NCBI GenBank assembly: GCA_038248985.1
Contig: JBBRWV010000019.1
Coordinates: 1-38,887, forward strand
Direction: 5' to 3'
Source of the DNA: JBBRWV01 sp038248985
GTDB taxonomy: Bacteria > Planctomycetota > Phycisphaerae > WQYP01
Length of the DNA stretch: 38,887 nucleotides
Both the position numbers and the translations under genes were made by a program. Below, one piece after another: positions 22,966 to 30,997 of the stretch (positions are counted from its first letter, which is position 1; each line of letters opens with the position of its first letter). Below the pieces are notes generated by a model, which saw nothing but the letters and a program-made list of their open reading frames with translations, had not been told where the DNA came from and did not search any database.

Positions 22966-25900
22966 GCAACCTCCAGGGAGTGTGGCGCGGGCAAGATGGA
23001 AGAGGCTGCATTGGTGTCTTCGATTTGTTTACGGGCTTCATCGAACATGCGATTGCGTTCCACAGGGCTGACGGCGCGCCAGTACAGGAAATGTTGGCGG
23101 ACGAGGGCGACGAATACTTTATTGAGCCGCAGCCAGCTTTCGCGGGTGCCGGAGAGGCGGGTGAGGTCAAGGCGGGCGATGTATTCGCCGGTTTCGGGAT
23201 CGGCGGGAAGACGGATGACGAGTTCCTGCGAGACGCCGAGGTCGAAGGGTTTGAGCCAGATGGTGGTGTGGATCTGGGGGACGAGGCCGGCGGGGTCATC
23301 GAGGGCGGCGAGGGTGGGTTTGCCGGCGTGGAAGATGCCGGCACCGCCTTCGCCGTGATCGAGGAAAATGCGGCTGAAGAATTCGAGCACGGCGACGCGA
23401 TCTTTGCGGTCAAAGGTGAAGGGGAGGGTGAAGGAGATGGTGTCGGTATCACTGGGGGGGATTTTCCAACCTGGATCATCGGAGGGGGTGGCGATTTTCA
23501 TAGCGGACCGCGCGGGGAAGAAGGTGGAGATGAAGACGGCGGCGGCGACGGCAAGGGAAGCCCAGATGGTGTTGATGCTGGTGAAGGTCATCTTGAGGCC
23601 ACCGGTTAATTCATAACCGGTGAATAGTTCAAGCTGGGTGAGAATGCGCCCGAGACCCTGGCTAAGGACGAAGCCGAGGACGGCACCGACGACGGCGTAG
23701 ACGAAGGCTTCGGCAAAGAACATGAAGAAGACGTAGCGGGGGGCGATGCCGACGGCGTTGTAGACGAAGATTTCATCGCGGCGTTCGTAGACGCTGCCGC
23801 GCATGGTGTTGAGGACGGTGAGGGCGGCGACTACGAGGGGTACGAGCAATTCGGCGAGGCCGGCGAAGCTGGTGGTGCGGGCGATTTTGCCGAGATAGGC
23901 GACGCTGTCGAGGCCGAAGTAGGTTTCGCGGCCGCTTTGCTCCAACTGGGAATCGATGACGGATTTGGCGGCTTTGTAGGGGAGGGCGTTGAATTCCACG
24001 GCGACGGAGGTGAGGCGGGAGAAGGCGTGGGAGGAGTCGATTTTTTCGAAAGGGAGATCGGAGGCGAGGACGACGCGGTCGGCGGAGATCTGGGTGTCGG
24101 TACGGGAGGCGAGGAGATCGTTGCCGACGACGCGCGGGTTGGCGATGGCTTCGGCATCAAAGGGGAGGAGGTTTCGTCCATCCATGTCGCGTGCTTCGGT
24201 GAGGGAATCGGCGGTGAAGATGCCCCAGACGAGACAGTCTTTGCCGCTGATTTTGACATTGAGGGGGGCTTGGTCGACGTCCTGGACGTAGATGCCGAGG
24301 CGTCCGGCCATGGCTTCGGGAAGCATGACGGGGATGGGATCATTGGTGCCAACGCGGGGAGCGGAGAACCAACCGCGTTTGGTGAGGACTTTGATTTTGG
24401 TCTGAAGGGGTTCTTTTTCGGTGAGAACCAGAATGGAGTTGAAGGCGATTTTGCGGGGGATGGCGGCGACGGCAGGTTGGGTACCGGCGGGCGGGGTGGT
24501 GTTGGTCGCGGGATCGTAGTCGATGTCGAACTGGGGATTGTAGACAGTTTGGTCCCAAGTGCGGTGGCCGACGAACATGGTGCGTGGTGCGACGGTGTAG
24601 CGATGGGAATATTTGTTTTGGAGGGCGAAGAGTTCGGCCTTGCTGATGGCCCAGTAACCTTCGGACTTGACGAGGAATCCCTGGAAGGGAGCCTTGCCGA
24701 CGGCGACGGAATTTTCTTCGAGGTTACTGCTGACGCTGGTGAAGCAGATCATGGCGAAGGTGATGAGGACGAGGGTGGCGCAGGTGAGGCCGGTGCGTAC
24801 TTTTCGGCGGTGCATGTTGTTGAGGCCGAGCATGAAGGCGGTGCCGATGACGCCCATGGTGTTGACTTCAGCGGCGGCGACTTTGCCGCGTTGTTTGCGG
24901 AGTTCTTCCAGGTTTTCCTGGAACTTGCCGGCGAAGAGGATGGTGATGCCGACGGAGATGAGGAAGATGAAGAAGCCGAGGAGGATCATGAGGGAGGAGC
25001 GGATCATTTCGAAGGCGGGGTGGAGGAGTTTGAGCAGGCCGAAGACGACGAGGATGATGATGGCCTGAGTGAAGAGTTGCTTGGAGACATCGGAGAAGCC
25101 AAAGACGAGTTTTTCGAAGAAGAAGGCGAAGGGGACGAGGAGGCCGAGGTACCAGAGGATGCCGATGACGGCTTCCCAGGTGGCATTGCGGAGGACGGGG
25201 TGATTGAGGGTGGAATAGGTGACGGACTCTCCGGCGAGGAGGGCCTGTTCATGATTGCTGAGGTCGGGATTTTGGGATTCCTCCAGGCGTTGCTGGGCTT
25301 GTTTTTCAAATTGCTTGGTGCGGGCGTCGACCATGCCGTGGCGGTCCTGCAGGGCCAGTCGTGCGTGGTTGATGGCGAGCATGGCGGCGGCGGCGCGATC
25401 GGGGATGTTGCGCAGGAGGGGCGTATCGCCGGCGAGATAACCGGCACCGTCGATTTCCTTGTCCGGATCGAGTTGGTACTCAGTATTTTCACGACCGAGC
25501 AGGAAGGCCCTGGTGGCTTCACCGGCAAGACCATCGGCGGCACCGGCCTTGAGTTTGACGTAGACATAACGATCGGGCTCGATGAAGGTGATGACGGCGT
25601 CATCGGCCTTGAAACTATCGATGCGGTTGAGGGGTGCGAGGCCCTCACGCGTGACCAGTTCCATGCCGCCGTAGGATTGCAGAGTCTGGGGATTGATCAG
25701 GTCGAGCACGGCGACGGGAGCGGCGCGGAAGAGGACGATATTGACGGGATCGGGGACGGAGAACCACTGGCTAAGCCCGATGGATTTGAAAACGGACTGG
25801 CCTTGCGGCCCTTCGTCCTTGATATAGCGCACCATGCCATCGGGGCCGAAGCCCATGAGTTCCGGAGTGTAGGGCCACACGACATCGCCGGTCCACTCGG

Positions 25901-28142
25901 GGCGGAGGTAACGGCCATAGGGATCGGTGATGTCCATCATGTAAGGGAAATAGCCGAAGCTGGGCGGCGTGGCCCAGACGGGTTTGGGGACCATGAGCGC
26001 ACCGACGAGGGGATAATCGGGAACGATAGATTGCCCGACGCTGGCGACGAAGGCGCGGCCGCCGAAGGTTTTGGCGACTGCTTTTTTGGGGGGAGCAAAC
26101 CAGCCGTTGCCATGGGCGAGCCAGAGGACGGTATCACCGGTGATGCGGAGCGAGTTTTGGAGGGTGGAGAGGTCGCGCATGAAGGGTTGGGGAGTGGGAG
26201 TGGAGCGTAATTCATAAGACGTGGCGCGGTCCACATTGATCAAGCTGACGGCGGGATAGGACAGGCGGTTCCAGAAGGTGGTGGCGGGATTGAGATCGGG
26301 AATGCGCGACGCGATGCCGCTGCTTTGTTTGGAATCAAAGATGGATTGATACCAGAAGCCTTCGAGCGGCGAAAAGGGTTGCGTGGCGTGGGTCGCCTTG
26401 TGAGCGGCGACATCGAGAGTGCGGGCCTTGGAAACGCGCCGCAATACCATGTTGTTGAACAGCGGATATTGTTTGTAGCCGTCCTCTTCGACGCTGTTTC
26501 CCATGACGATGCTGAGGCCTTCACCCTTGGTTTTGGCGGAATCGGTGGGAAGAATCTGCGGCGCGACGACCACGAAATTGGTGTATTTTCGCATGGAATC
26601 GTGGATCGCCAGGCTCTGCTCGAAGCGTTGCATATCCTGGGCATGAAATTCGCGTAATTGCTCAAAGCGGCGGATGAAACGGCCGGCAAGATCCGAATCT
26701 TTAACGAATGCTTTTCCAACATCCAGAAGTTTGCCGAGAGGGTAGCCCGCGACGGCGACGGCTTCGTCGTAGGAGCGTTTGGCGGTCATGTACGCGGCAA
26801 ATTCAGGGGAGTGCAGATCGCTGCCGCCGGTTTTGAGAAAGCGTAGCTTGGCTTGAAGCAGAATTTCCGAGCGTTCCAGGATCAGGGTGCTGAGGACGTA
26901 ACGAAGCTGCTCAGTGAAGACCTGTTGTTGCGGTGCGGTGAGCGACTGAAGCTGGGCGACAGTGGACGTCGAATCGACCATGAATTTCGAGTCTTGGGCC
27001 AAGGCGAGGATGGCTTTGACATGAGCAGCCTCCTCCGTGTTCAGGGTCACGCCGTTGGCCAGCCGCTTGTGGGTGCGTTCGGGCTCGAGGTTCGATCCGA
27101 GGATGGACATCAGTCGGGCGGTGGAATCATGGCCGGTGATCTGGCCGCCGGTGGCAATGAATACGACATCGCGCTTGATGCTTTTTTGGAAGGACTTGAA
27201 ACCATCGATCAGGGCCAGTTGAGTCGCGACGGGAACGGCGGAGAGCTCACCGGTCGCCAGGTCCGGCAGGATCGAAGGCGCATCGTATTCAGTGGGGATA
27301 ATCAGGGCCTCGCGCCCTGTTTGCGGGCCATCGCCGGCGCGCAGAATGCCGACCAGGATGGGATTGCTGGTCAGACGGAATTCGGTTCGCACGTGCAGGG
27401 TCACGGGTTGATCGAGGTGATCAAATATGGTGGGGCTGGCGGCGAGGCGCACATAATTCATCGGCAGCGAACCCACGACGTTCATTTTTCGCCAGTTGAT
27501 TTCGGTCAGATCTTTGCGATGGGCGACGATCAGGGCCTTGAAGCCGACCTGGGCGTATTTGGACCATTGTGTGCCGAAGGTTTGGGGGGGATTTTCGACA
27601 TCGATCAGGGCGATGCAGTCATCGAAGCGGCCGTGGGTTTGGAGGACGTGCTCATCGACCAGGAGGAGTTTTCCGGTCAAACCCTCGACCGGGGTGTTCA
27701 TGGGTTGGAAAAAATTGGGGAAGAACGGATAGATATCGAGCTTGGCAAGCGGGGCACCCGTGGCGTCGAGAATCCGGCGGTCCAGGGTGTAGGGGGCGAC
27801 CGTTTGATTATCAAATTCGAGCACTTCCAGGCCGGCGGTGCGGTAGGCCTGCCGCAGCATGTCGACCGTCTGGTAAAATCCTTTTTGGCCGAGGAAGCGT
27901 GAGCCTTGGGCGATCACCTCCAACTGATGTGCGGAGACGCGATCGGGCGTGACGGCGGTGCGCATGGGGGCGGAATCATAGGTTTCATCCGCCAGCCCGA
28001 GTGGAGGCGGCGACTTGGGTGCGAAGACGGTCATGAATGCGACCATGGAGGCGAAAATGATCAGGGCGAACGCACCCCCGACGACGATTTGCCGTCCCCA
28101 GCCGCGAGCGTCCGAGTGCAAGGCCTTATCCATTGAAGACAT
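22962..28142 (-). CDS. Giant fusion: degenerate M28-peptidase-like ectodomain + FtsX/MacB-type permease
   Basis: 1726 residues. One helix (about 15-42) anchors a large extracytoplasmic N-terminal region. It has an M28-like fold pattern with a PA-like insert ('GLTGKLLLVDEHVLQTHGRF'). 'REALIIPTEYDAPSILPDLA' (about 275-294) and 'VVFIATGGQITGHDSTARLM' (about 322-341) take the places of the zinc-binding H-x-D...D-D-N and catalytic E-E motifs, most of which are missing. This is probably a binding, not a cutting, domain. Helices follow at about 985-1010, 1015-1040 and 1045-1070. Then comes a MacB-like permease: 'GLNNMHRRKVRTGLTCATLV' (about 1104), a soluble domain, and 'VYERRDEIFVYNAVGIAPRY' leading into the last helices (about 1430-1550). 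A soluble tail of about 175 residues ends it. ATG 28142 (overlap 17 bases with the previous gene) or ATG 28133 are possible starts. It is the natural second partner of the two ATPases. Confidence 0.75.
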   Translation of the reverse strand: MSSMDKALHSDARGWGRQIVVGGAFALIIFASMVAFMTVFAPKSPPPLGLADETYDSAPMRTAVTPDRVSAHQLEVIAQGSRFLGQKGFYQTVDMLRQAYRTAGLEVLEFDNQTVAPYTLDRRILDATGAPLAKLDIYPFFPNFFQPMNTPVEGLTGKLLLVDEHVLQTHGRFDDCIALIDVENPPQTFGTQWSKYAQVGFKALIVAHRKDLTEINWRKMNVVGSLPMNYVRLAASPTIFDHLDQPVTLHVRTEFRLTSNPILVGILRAGDGPQTGREALIIPTEYDAPSILPDLATGELSAVPVATQLALIDGFKSFQKSIKRDVVFIATGGQITGHDSTARLMSILGSNLEPERTHKRLANGVTLNTEEAAHVKAILALAQDSKFMVDSTSTVAQLQSLTAPQQQVFTEQLRYVLSTLILERSEILLQAKLRFLKTGGSDLHSPEFAAYMTAKRSYDEAVAVAGYPLGKLLDVGKAFVKDSDLAGRFIRRFEQLREFHAQDMQRFEQSLAIHDSMRKYTNFVVVAPQILPTDSAKTKGEGLSIVMGNSVEEDGYKQYPLFNNMVLRRVSKARTLDVAAHKATHATQPFSPLEGFWYQSIFDSKQSSGIASRIPDLNPATTFWNRLSYPAVSLINVDRATSYELRSTPTPQPFMRDLSTLQNSLRITGDTVLWLAHGNGWFAPPKKAVAKTFGGRAFVASVGQSIVPDYPLVGALMVPKPVWATPPSFGYFPYMMDITDPYGRYLRPEWTGDVVWPYTPELMGFGPDGMVRYIKDEGPQGQSVFKSIGLSQWFSVPDPVNIVLFRAAPVAVLDLINPQTLQSYGGMELVTREGLAPLNRIDSFKADDAVITFIEPDRYVYVKLKAGAADGLAGEATRAFLLGRENTEYQLDPDKEIDGAGYLAGDTPLLRNIPDRAAAAMLAINHARLALQDRHGMVDARTKQFEKQAQQRLEESQNPDLSNHEQALLAGESVTYSTLNHPVLRNATWEAVIGILWYLGLLVPFAFFFEKLVFGFSDVSKQLFTQAIIILVVFGLLKLLHPAFEMIRSSLMILLGFFIFLISVGITILFAGKFQENLEELRKQRGKVAAAEVNTMGVIGTAFMLGLNNMHRRKVRTGLTCATLVLITFAMICFTSVSSNLEENSVAVGKAPFQGFLVKSEGYWAISKAELFALQNKYSHRYTVAPRTMFVGHRTWDQTVYNPQFDIDYDPATNTTPPAGTQPAVAAIPRKIAFNSILVLTEKEPLQTKIKVLTKRGWFSAPRVGTNDPIPVMLPEAMAGRLGIYVQDVDQAPLNVKISGKDCLVWGIFTADSLTEARDMDGRNLLPFDAEAIANPRVVGNDLLASRTDTQISADRVVLASDLPFEKIDSSHAFSRLTSVAVEFNALPYKAAKSVIDSQLEQSGRETYFGLDSVAYLGKIARTTSFAGLAELLVPLVVAALTVLNTMRGSVYERRDEIFVYNAVGIAPRYVFFMFFAEAFVYAVVGAVLGFVLSQGLGRILTQLELFTGYELTGGLKMTFTSINTIWASLAVAAAVFISTFFPARSAMKIATPSDDPGWKIPPSDTDTISFTLPFTFDRKDRVAVLEFFSRIFLDHGEGGAGIFHAGKPTLAALDDPAGLVPQIHTTIWLKPFDLGVSQELVIRLPADPETGEYIARLDLTRLSGTRESWLRLNKVFVALVRQHFLYWRAVSPVERNRMFDEARKQIEDTNAASSILPAPHSLEVA

Positions 28143-30741
28143 CCGTCCTGCCTAGCGAATGGAAAAACGTCGTGATGGCCATCGAAGTGAATTCGCCGAA
28201 TACGCCACCGATAAACATGCCGACTGCAAAGGGCTGCAATTTACTGCGGATGGTCGCGGCGCCGCCCATCCAGAGAACGACTCGGCGAATGAGCCAGGCC
28301 ACCAGCGCGCTGCCCCAGATTTTGGCGGCAAAGGGCGTGGCACCGACGACAAACCCGATTGGGTGGAACCAGAACCAGGAGAAAATCTGCCGAAGGGTGG
28401 CCAATACGACCGTCATGCCCGCCGAGTAGCCGTAGGCGTACCAAACAGGGTCGGTGCCGTCGGCGGTGCTTTGCCGGCCCATGAGGGCTTGCGTGGCTTT
28501 ATCGACTTGCGGATTCAAAGGCTGGAAGTACCAGGGTTTGGTGTCGAAGGCCCACTGGTAGCGCAAGGTTTCGCCGCTGAGTGAATAGGCATTGGACAAG
28601 AAGGCCCAGCCGCCGAGGAGCAAGCCGCCGAGCATGGCGAGCAAGAGCGTCGCGCGAATATGGGAGGGCCGAACCTGCCAGCGGCGGCCGAGTTCCATCA
28701 ATTCCATCTGGCCGCCGGGAATGAGGAAGAAAGTCACGGGTCCGAGGAAGAAGCTGGCGACGAAGCAGAAGACCATGGCTTCTGTGCCGAAAACGGAAAT
28801 CCCGCCGATGACGGTCAAGATGATGGGGAGATAATAAGGTGTGAACTCGCTGTAGGGAGTGCCGCATTCGGTGCGCAGTTTTGCAGAGACCATGGCGATC
28901 AGCACGACGCCGCCGAAGAAGCTGACCACTCCGGAGACGGGAATGCCCACCCACCAGGCCCAACCACCCGCGAGGACAAAACATGCGATGAGCAGGAGGA
29001 TAGCCGTGCGGTAACTGAACAGTTCGCCGACGGAGGCGAGTTTGTCGTTCTTTACGGCGGCCTTGAGCACGCCGAGGAGATAGCGCCAGCTCAGCACGAT
29101 AATCAGGAGGCCGTAGGCGATGAAAGCGCCGAACTGCTGTTCATTTCCGAAGGGATAGTTGGGAGTGATGGACCAGCCGCGGTTATTGCCGATCCAGTAT
29201 TGGGAGCGGAAGGCCCAGAAGCCGATGACGATGCTGAGGAGGACGTTGAGTTCCATGAACAGGCAGAGGGAGAGGAAGAGAATGTCGACATTGAAGGTAG
29301 CATCAAACATGCCGCCCCAGGCGCCGCTGAACAGGTCTTTGACCGGCCAGTTGATCGAGACGTTCATAATGTCTGGATTCACTTTTTTCCAAATTTTGGC
29401 CAGCATATAGGCCCCCCCTACCGCGAGGCCGGCCCACATCCAGCCATTTTTCCACATCGGTGCGGAGGCACCCGGCGCGTCGGGATTTTCGCCCAGCAAG
29501 GACATGGGGATGCGGGTCATGGGCATCATGTAGCGTTCGTTGTCCATCCACTGCTTGCGCATGATGGAGTTGACCGCGACGAACGCGACCATGAGCAGGA
29601 TCATGAACCCGGACCAGACAGCGGCGGGCATGAGCCAATCACGTAGGGGGATGTATCCGGCGATCACAAATTTCAGGCCCGACCAACTCCACATGTTGTC
29701 GGGCTTGACGATCAGGCCGGCGCGGCCCGCTTCGGGCAGATTCAGATAGTCGCTTTCGCGGACGATGGGCTGACCTTTGTAGATGCCCTCCAGGGCGGCC
29801 ACGTTCATCAGTTTGATGTCGGCAAGTTCAAGCCGGCCGACGCCGTTGAGAGCCAGTTCAATGTCGACGAATTTTTCCAGCGAACCGGGAAAGCGCGTGC
29901 CGTAGGCACCCACGCGTTGGAATCCTGTGGGATGCAGGCCGGTCACTTTGCCGGCGGCGTTGGAGCTGAAGATCTCTTGAAATTGCTCGCGGTCATCTTC
30001 GTAGGCGCGGCAGAAGTAGCGTGAGTTGGGGCCGAGATCGCGCCCGCGGACGAGAATGCTGAACAGATAGGGTTCATTGCGCACGATGCCCGCTGGGCCA
30101 CTGTCGCGCCCCACCACCGGCACGCGGAGGCGCAGGGTCGATACGTCATCGAGGGCGGAATTGCTTAAGACGGGCAAGCGTGTTTTGCTGCCGCGTTCGA
30201 GTTCGACATCTTCCCAGGCGACGGTGCCCTGAGTAGGGAGCTGACTTTTGCGGCTCTCATCCAAGCCGCGAACAACGAGGTTGGGACCATGGGGCCAGAG
30301 ATTGTCATTGAAGGAATCGAGTTTGTCCCATTGCTCGGTGCTTTTGGGGATGGTGGCGGTGATCGCGATCAAGCGGTGCCAGAAGCCCTGGGACATCAGC
30401 GGTGCGGAGATAAACATCGCGTAAAATACACAGAGTAACTCGGGACGGGTGAGAATTCGCAGCCGGGCCAATCCCCAGGCGAGGCCGACGACGCCGAGCA
30501 GGATCATACCGATCCACATGGCGGGGAGGGCCAGTGTTTGCTCACCGAGGGGCATGCTGAAGCCGAGGACGACTTCGCCATATTGGACGAGCATCGACAG
30601 CAAGAACATGCAGCAAATACAGGCCAGAACTGAGGCCGGCGTGATGCCGGCGCGCCACTGAGGGCGTCCATCGGAGGTGGTGGATGCCTTACCGGATGGG
30701 GAGGAGGTATCCGATTGCGGTTGCTGCACTGCTTCTGCCAT
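28126..30741 (-). CDS. DUF6785/DUF6784-type polytopic membrane protein
   Basis: An 871-residue protein, first gene of the operon. After a Ser/Gln-rich cytoplasmic start come helices and 'LTRPELLCVFYAMFISAPLM' (about 97-116). A soluble domain of about 200 residues follows, beta-rich in appearance. Then 'YIPLRDWLMPAAVWSGFMIL' (about 362) and 'KQWMDNERYMMPMTRIPMSL' (about 394-413) lead into more than eight further helices. The C-terminal part contains 'WFWFHPIGFVVGATPFAAKI' (about 790). I recognise these as the DUF6785 and DUF6784 patterns found in multi-spanning proteins of Planctomycetota and related groups; function unknown. The 'MMPMTRIP' segment resembles 'FPMAPISA' of the OPT-like protein, hinting at a shared fold. 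The ATG at 30741 is chosen (AGGAAA upstream); the frame extends to a TTG at 30825 without support. Confidence 0.7.
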   Translation of the reverse strand: MAEAVQQPQSDTSSPSGKASTTSDGRPQWRAGITPASVLACICCMFLLSMLVQYGEVVLGFSMPLGEQTLALPAMWIGMILLGVVGLAWGLARLRILTRPELLCVFYAMFISAPLMSQGFWHRLIAITATIPKSTEQWDKLDSFNDNLWPHGPNLVVRGLDESRKSQLPTQGTVAWEDVELERGSKTRLPVLSNSALDDVSTLRLRVPVVGRDSGPAGIVRNEPYLFSILVRGRDLGPNSRYFCRAYEDDREQFQEIFSSNAAGKVTGLHPTGFQRVGAYGTRFPGSLEKFVDIELALNGVGRLELADIKLMNVAALEGIYKGQPIVRESDYLNLPEAGRAGLIVKPDNMWSWSGLKFVIAGYIPLRDWLMPAAVWSGFMILLMVAFVAVNSIMRKQWMDNERYMMPMTRIPMSLLGENPDAPGASAPMWKNGWMWAGLAVGGAYMLAKIWKKVNPDIMNVSINWPVKDLFSGAWGGMFDATFNVDILFLSLCLFMELNVLLSIVIGFWAFRSQYWIGNNRGWSITPNYPFGNEQQFGAFIAYGLLIIVLSWRYLLGVLKAAVKNDKLASVGELFSYRTAILLLIACFVLAGGWAWWVGIPVSGVVSFFGGVVLIAMVSAKLRTECGTPYSEFTPYYLPIILTVIGGISVFGTEAMVFCFVASFFLGPVTFFLIPGGQMELMELGRRWQVRPSHIRATLLLAMLGGLLLGGWAFLSNAYSLSGETLRYQWAFDTKPWYFQPLNPQVDKATQALMGRQSTADGTDPVWYAYGYSAGMTVVLATLRQIFSWFWFHPIGFVVGATPFAAKIWGSALVAWLIRRVVLWMGGAATIRSKLQPFAVGMFIGGVFGEFTSMAITTFFHSLGRTDVFNG

Positions 30742-30950
30742 GAGATCGCTGTTTCCTGTTCGCCGCGGGGCAATCGTCTGACAAGTTGGACGAATTAACC
30801 GTCCGGTCAGATCGAGGCTGCACAATAAACGTCCTAATCAATCCTCTATTGCTTTGCGACTTGAAATTGCGTCGGGAACCCCCACTTTAACCTAAGTTGA
30901 AAAGTTTGCACCAGCGCAGCGTATAAATTGATGCGCGATTTTGAAAGGGT

Positions 30951-30971
30951 GCCCCCGCGGCGCGCGGGGGC
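30951..30971 (-). terminator. GC-rich hairpin after the giant macroglobulin-like gene
   Basis: GCCCCCGCG (30951-30959), loop of 3, CGCGGGGGC (30963-30971) is a perfect 9-bp stem, 27 bases after the minus-strand stop at 30998. On the minus strand it is followed by ACCCTTTCAAAA, a weak T stretch. It likely ends the long transcript. The remaining gap up to the next start (30742-30950) should hold the operon promoter; I cannot place it with confidence. Confidence 0.6.
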
Positions 30972-30997
30972 GGGCGTGAAATTGTCGGGCGTTGACC

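Noticed and set aside
20308..23358. A 1016-codon open frame on the + strand
   Set aside because: It is antisense to the FtsX, OPT-like and giant permease genes and its product is almost only Gly, Asp, Glu and Ala, as expected opposite C-ending codons in G-rich DNA. The minus-strand genes have clear motifs.
23937..26210. A 757-codon open frame on the + strand
   Set aside because: Antisense to the giant permease gene, low-complexity acidic product, no ribosome site.
30742..30825. A 28-codon extension of the DUF6785 gene from a TTG
   Set aside because: No ribosome site; the ATG at 30741 has AGGAAA upstream and gives a sensible start.
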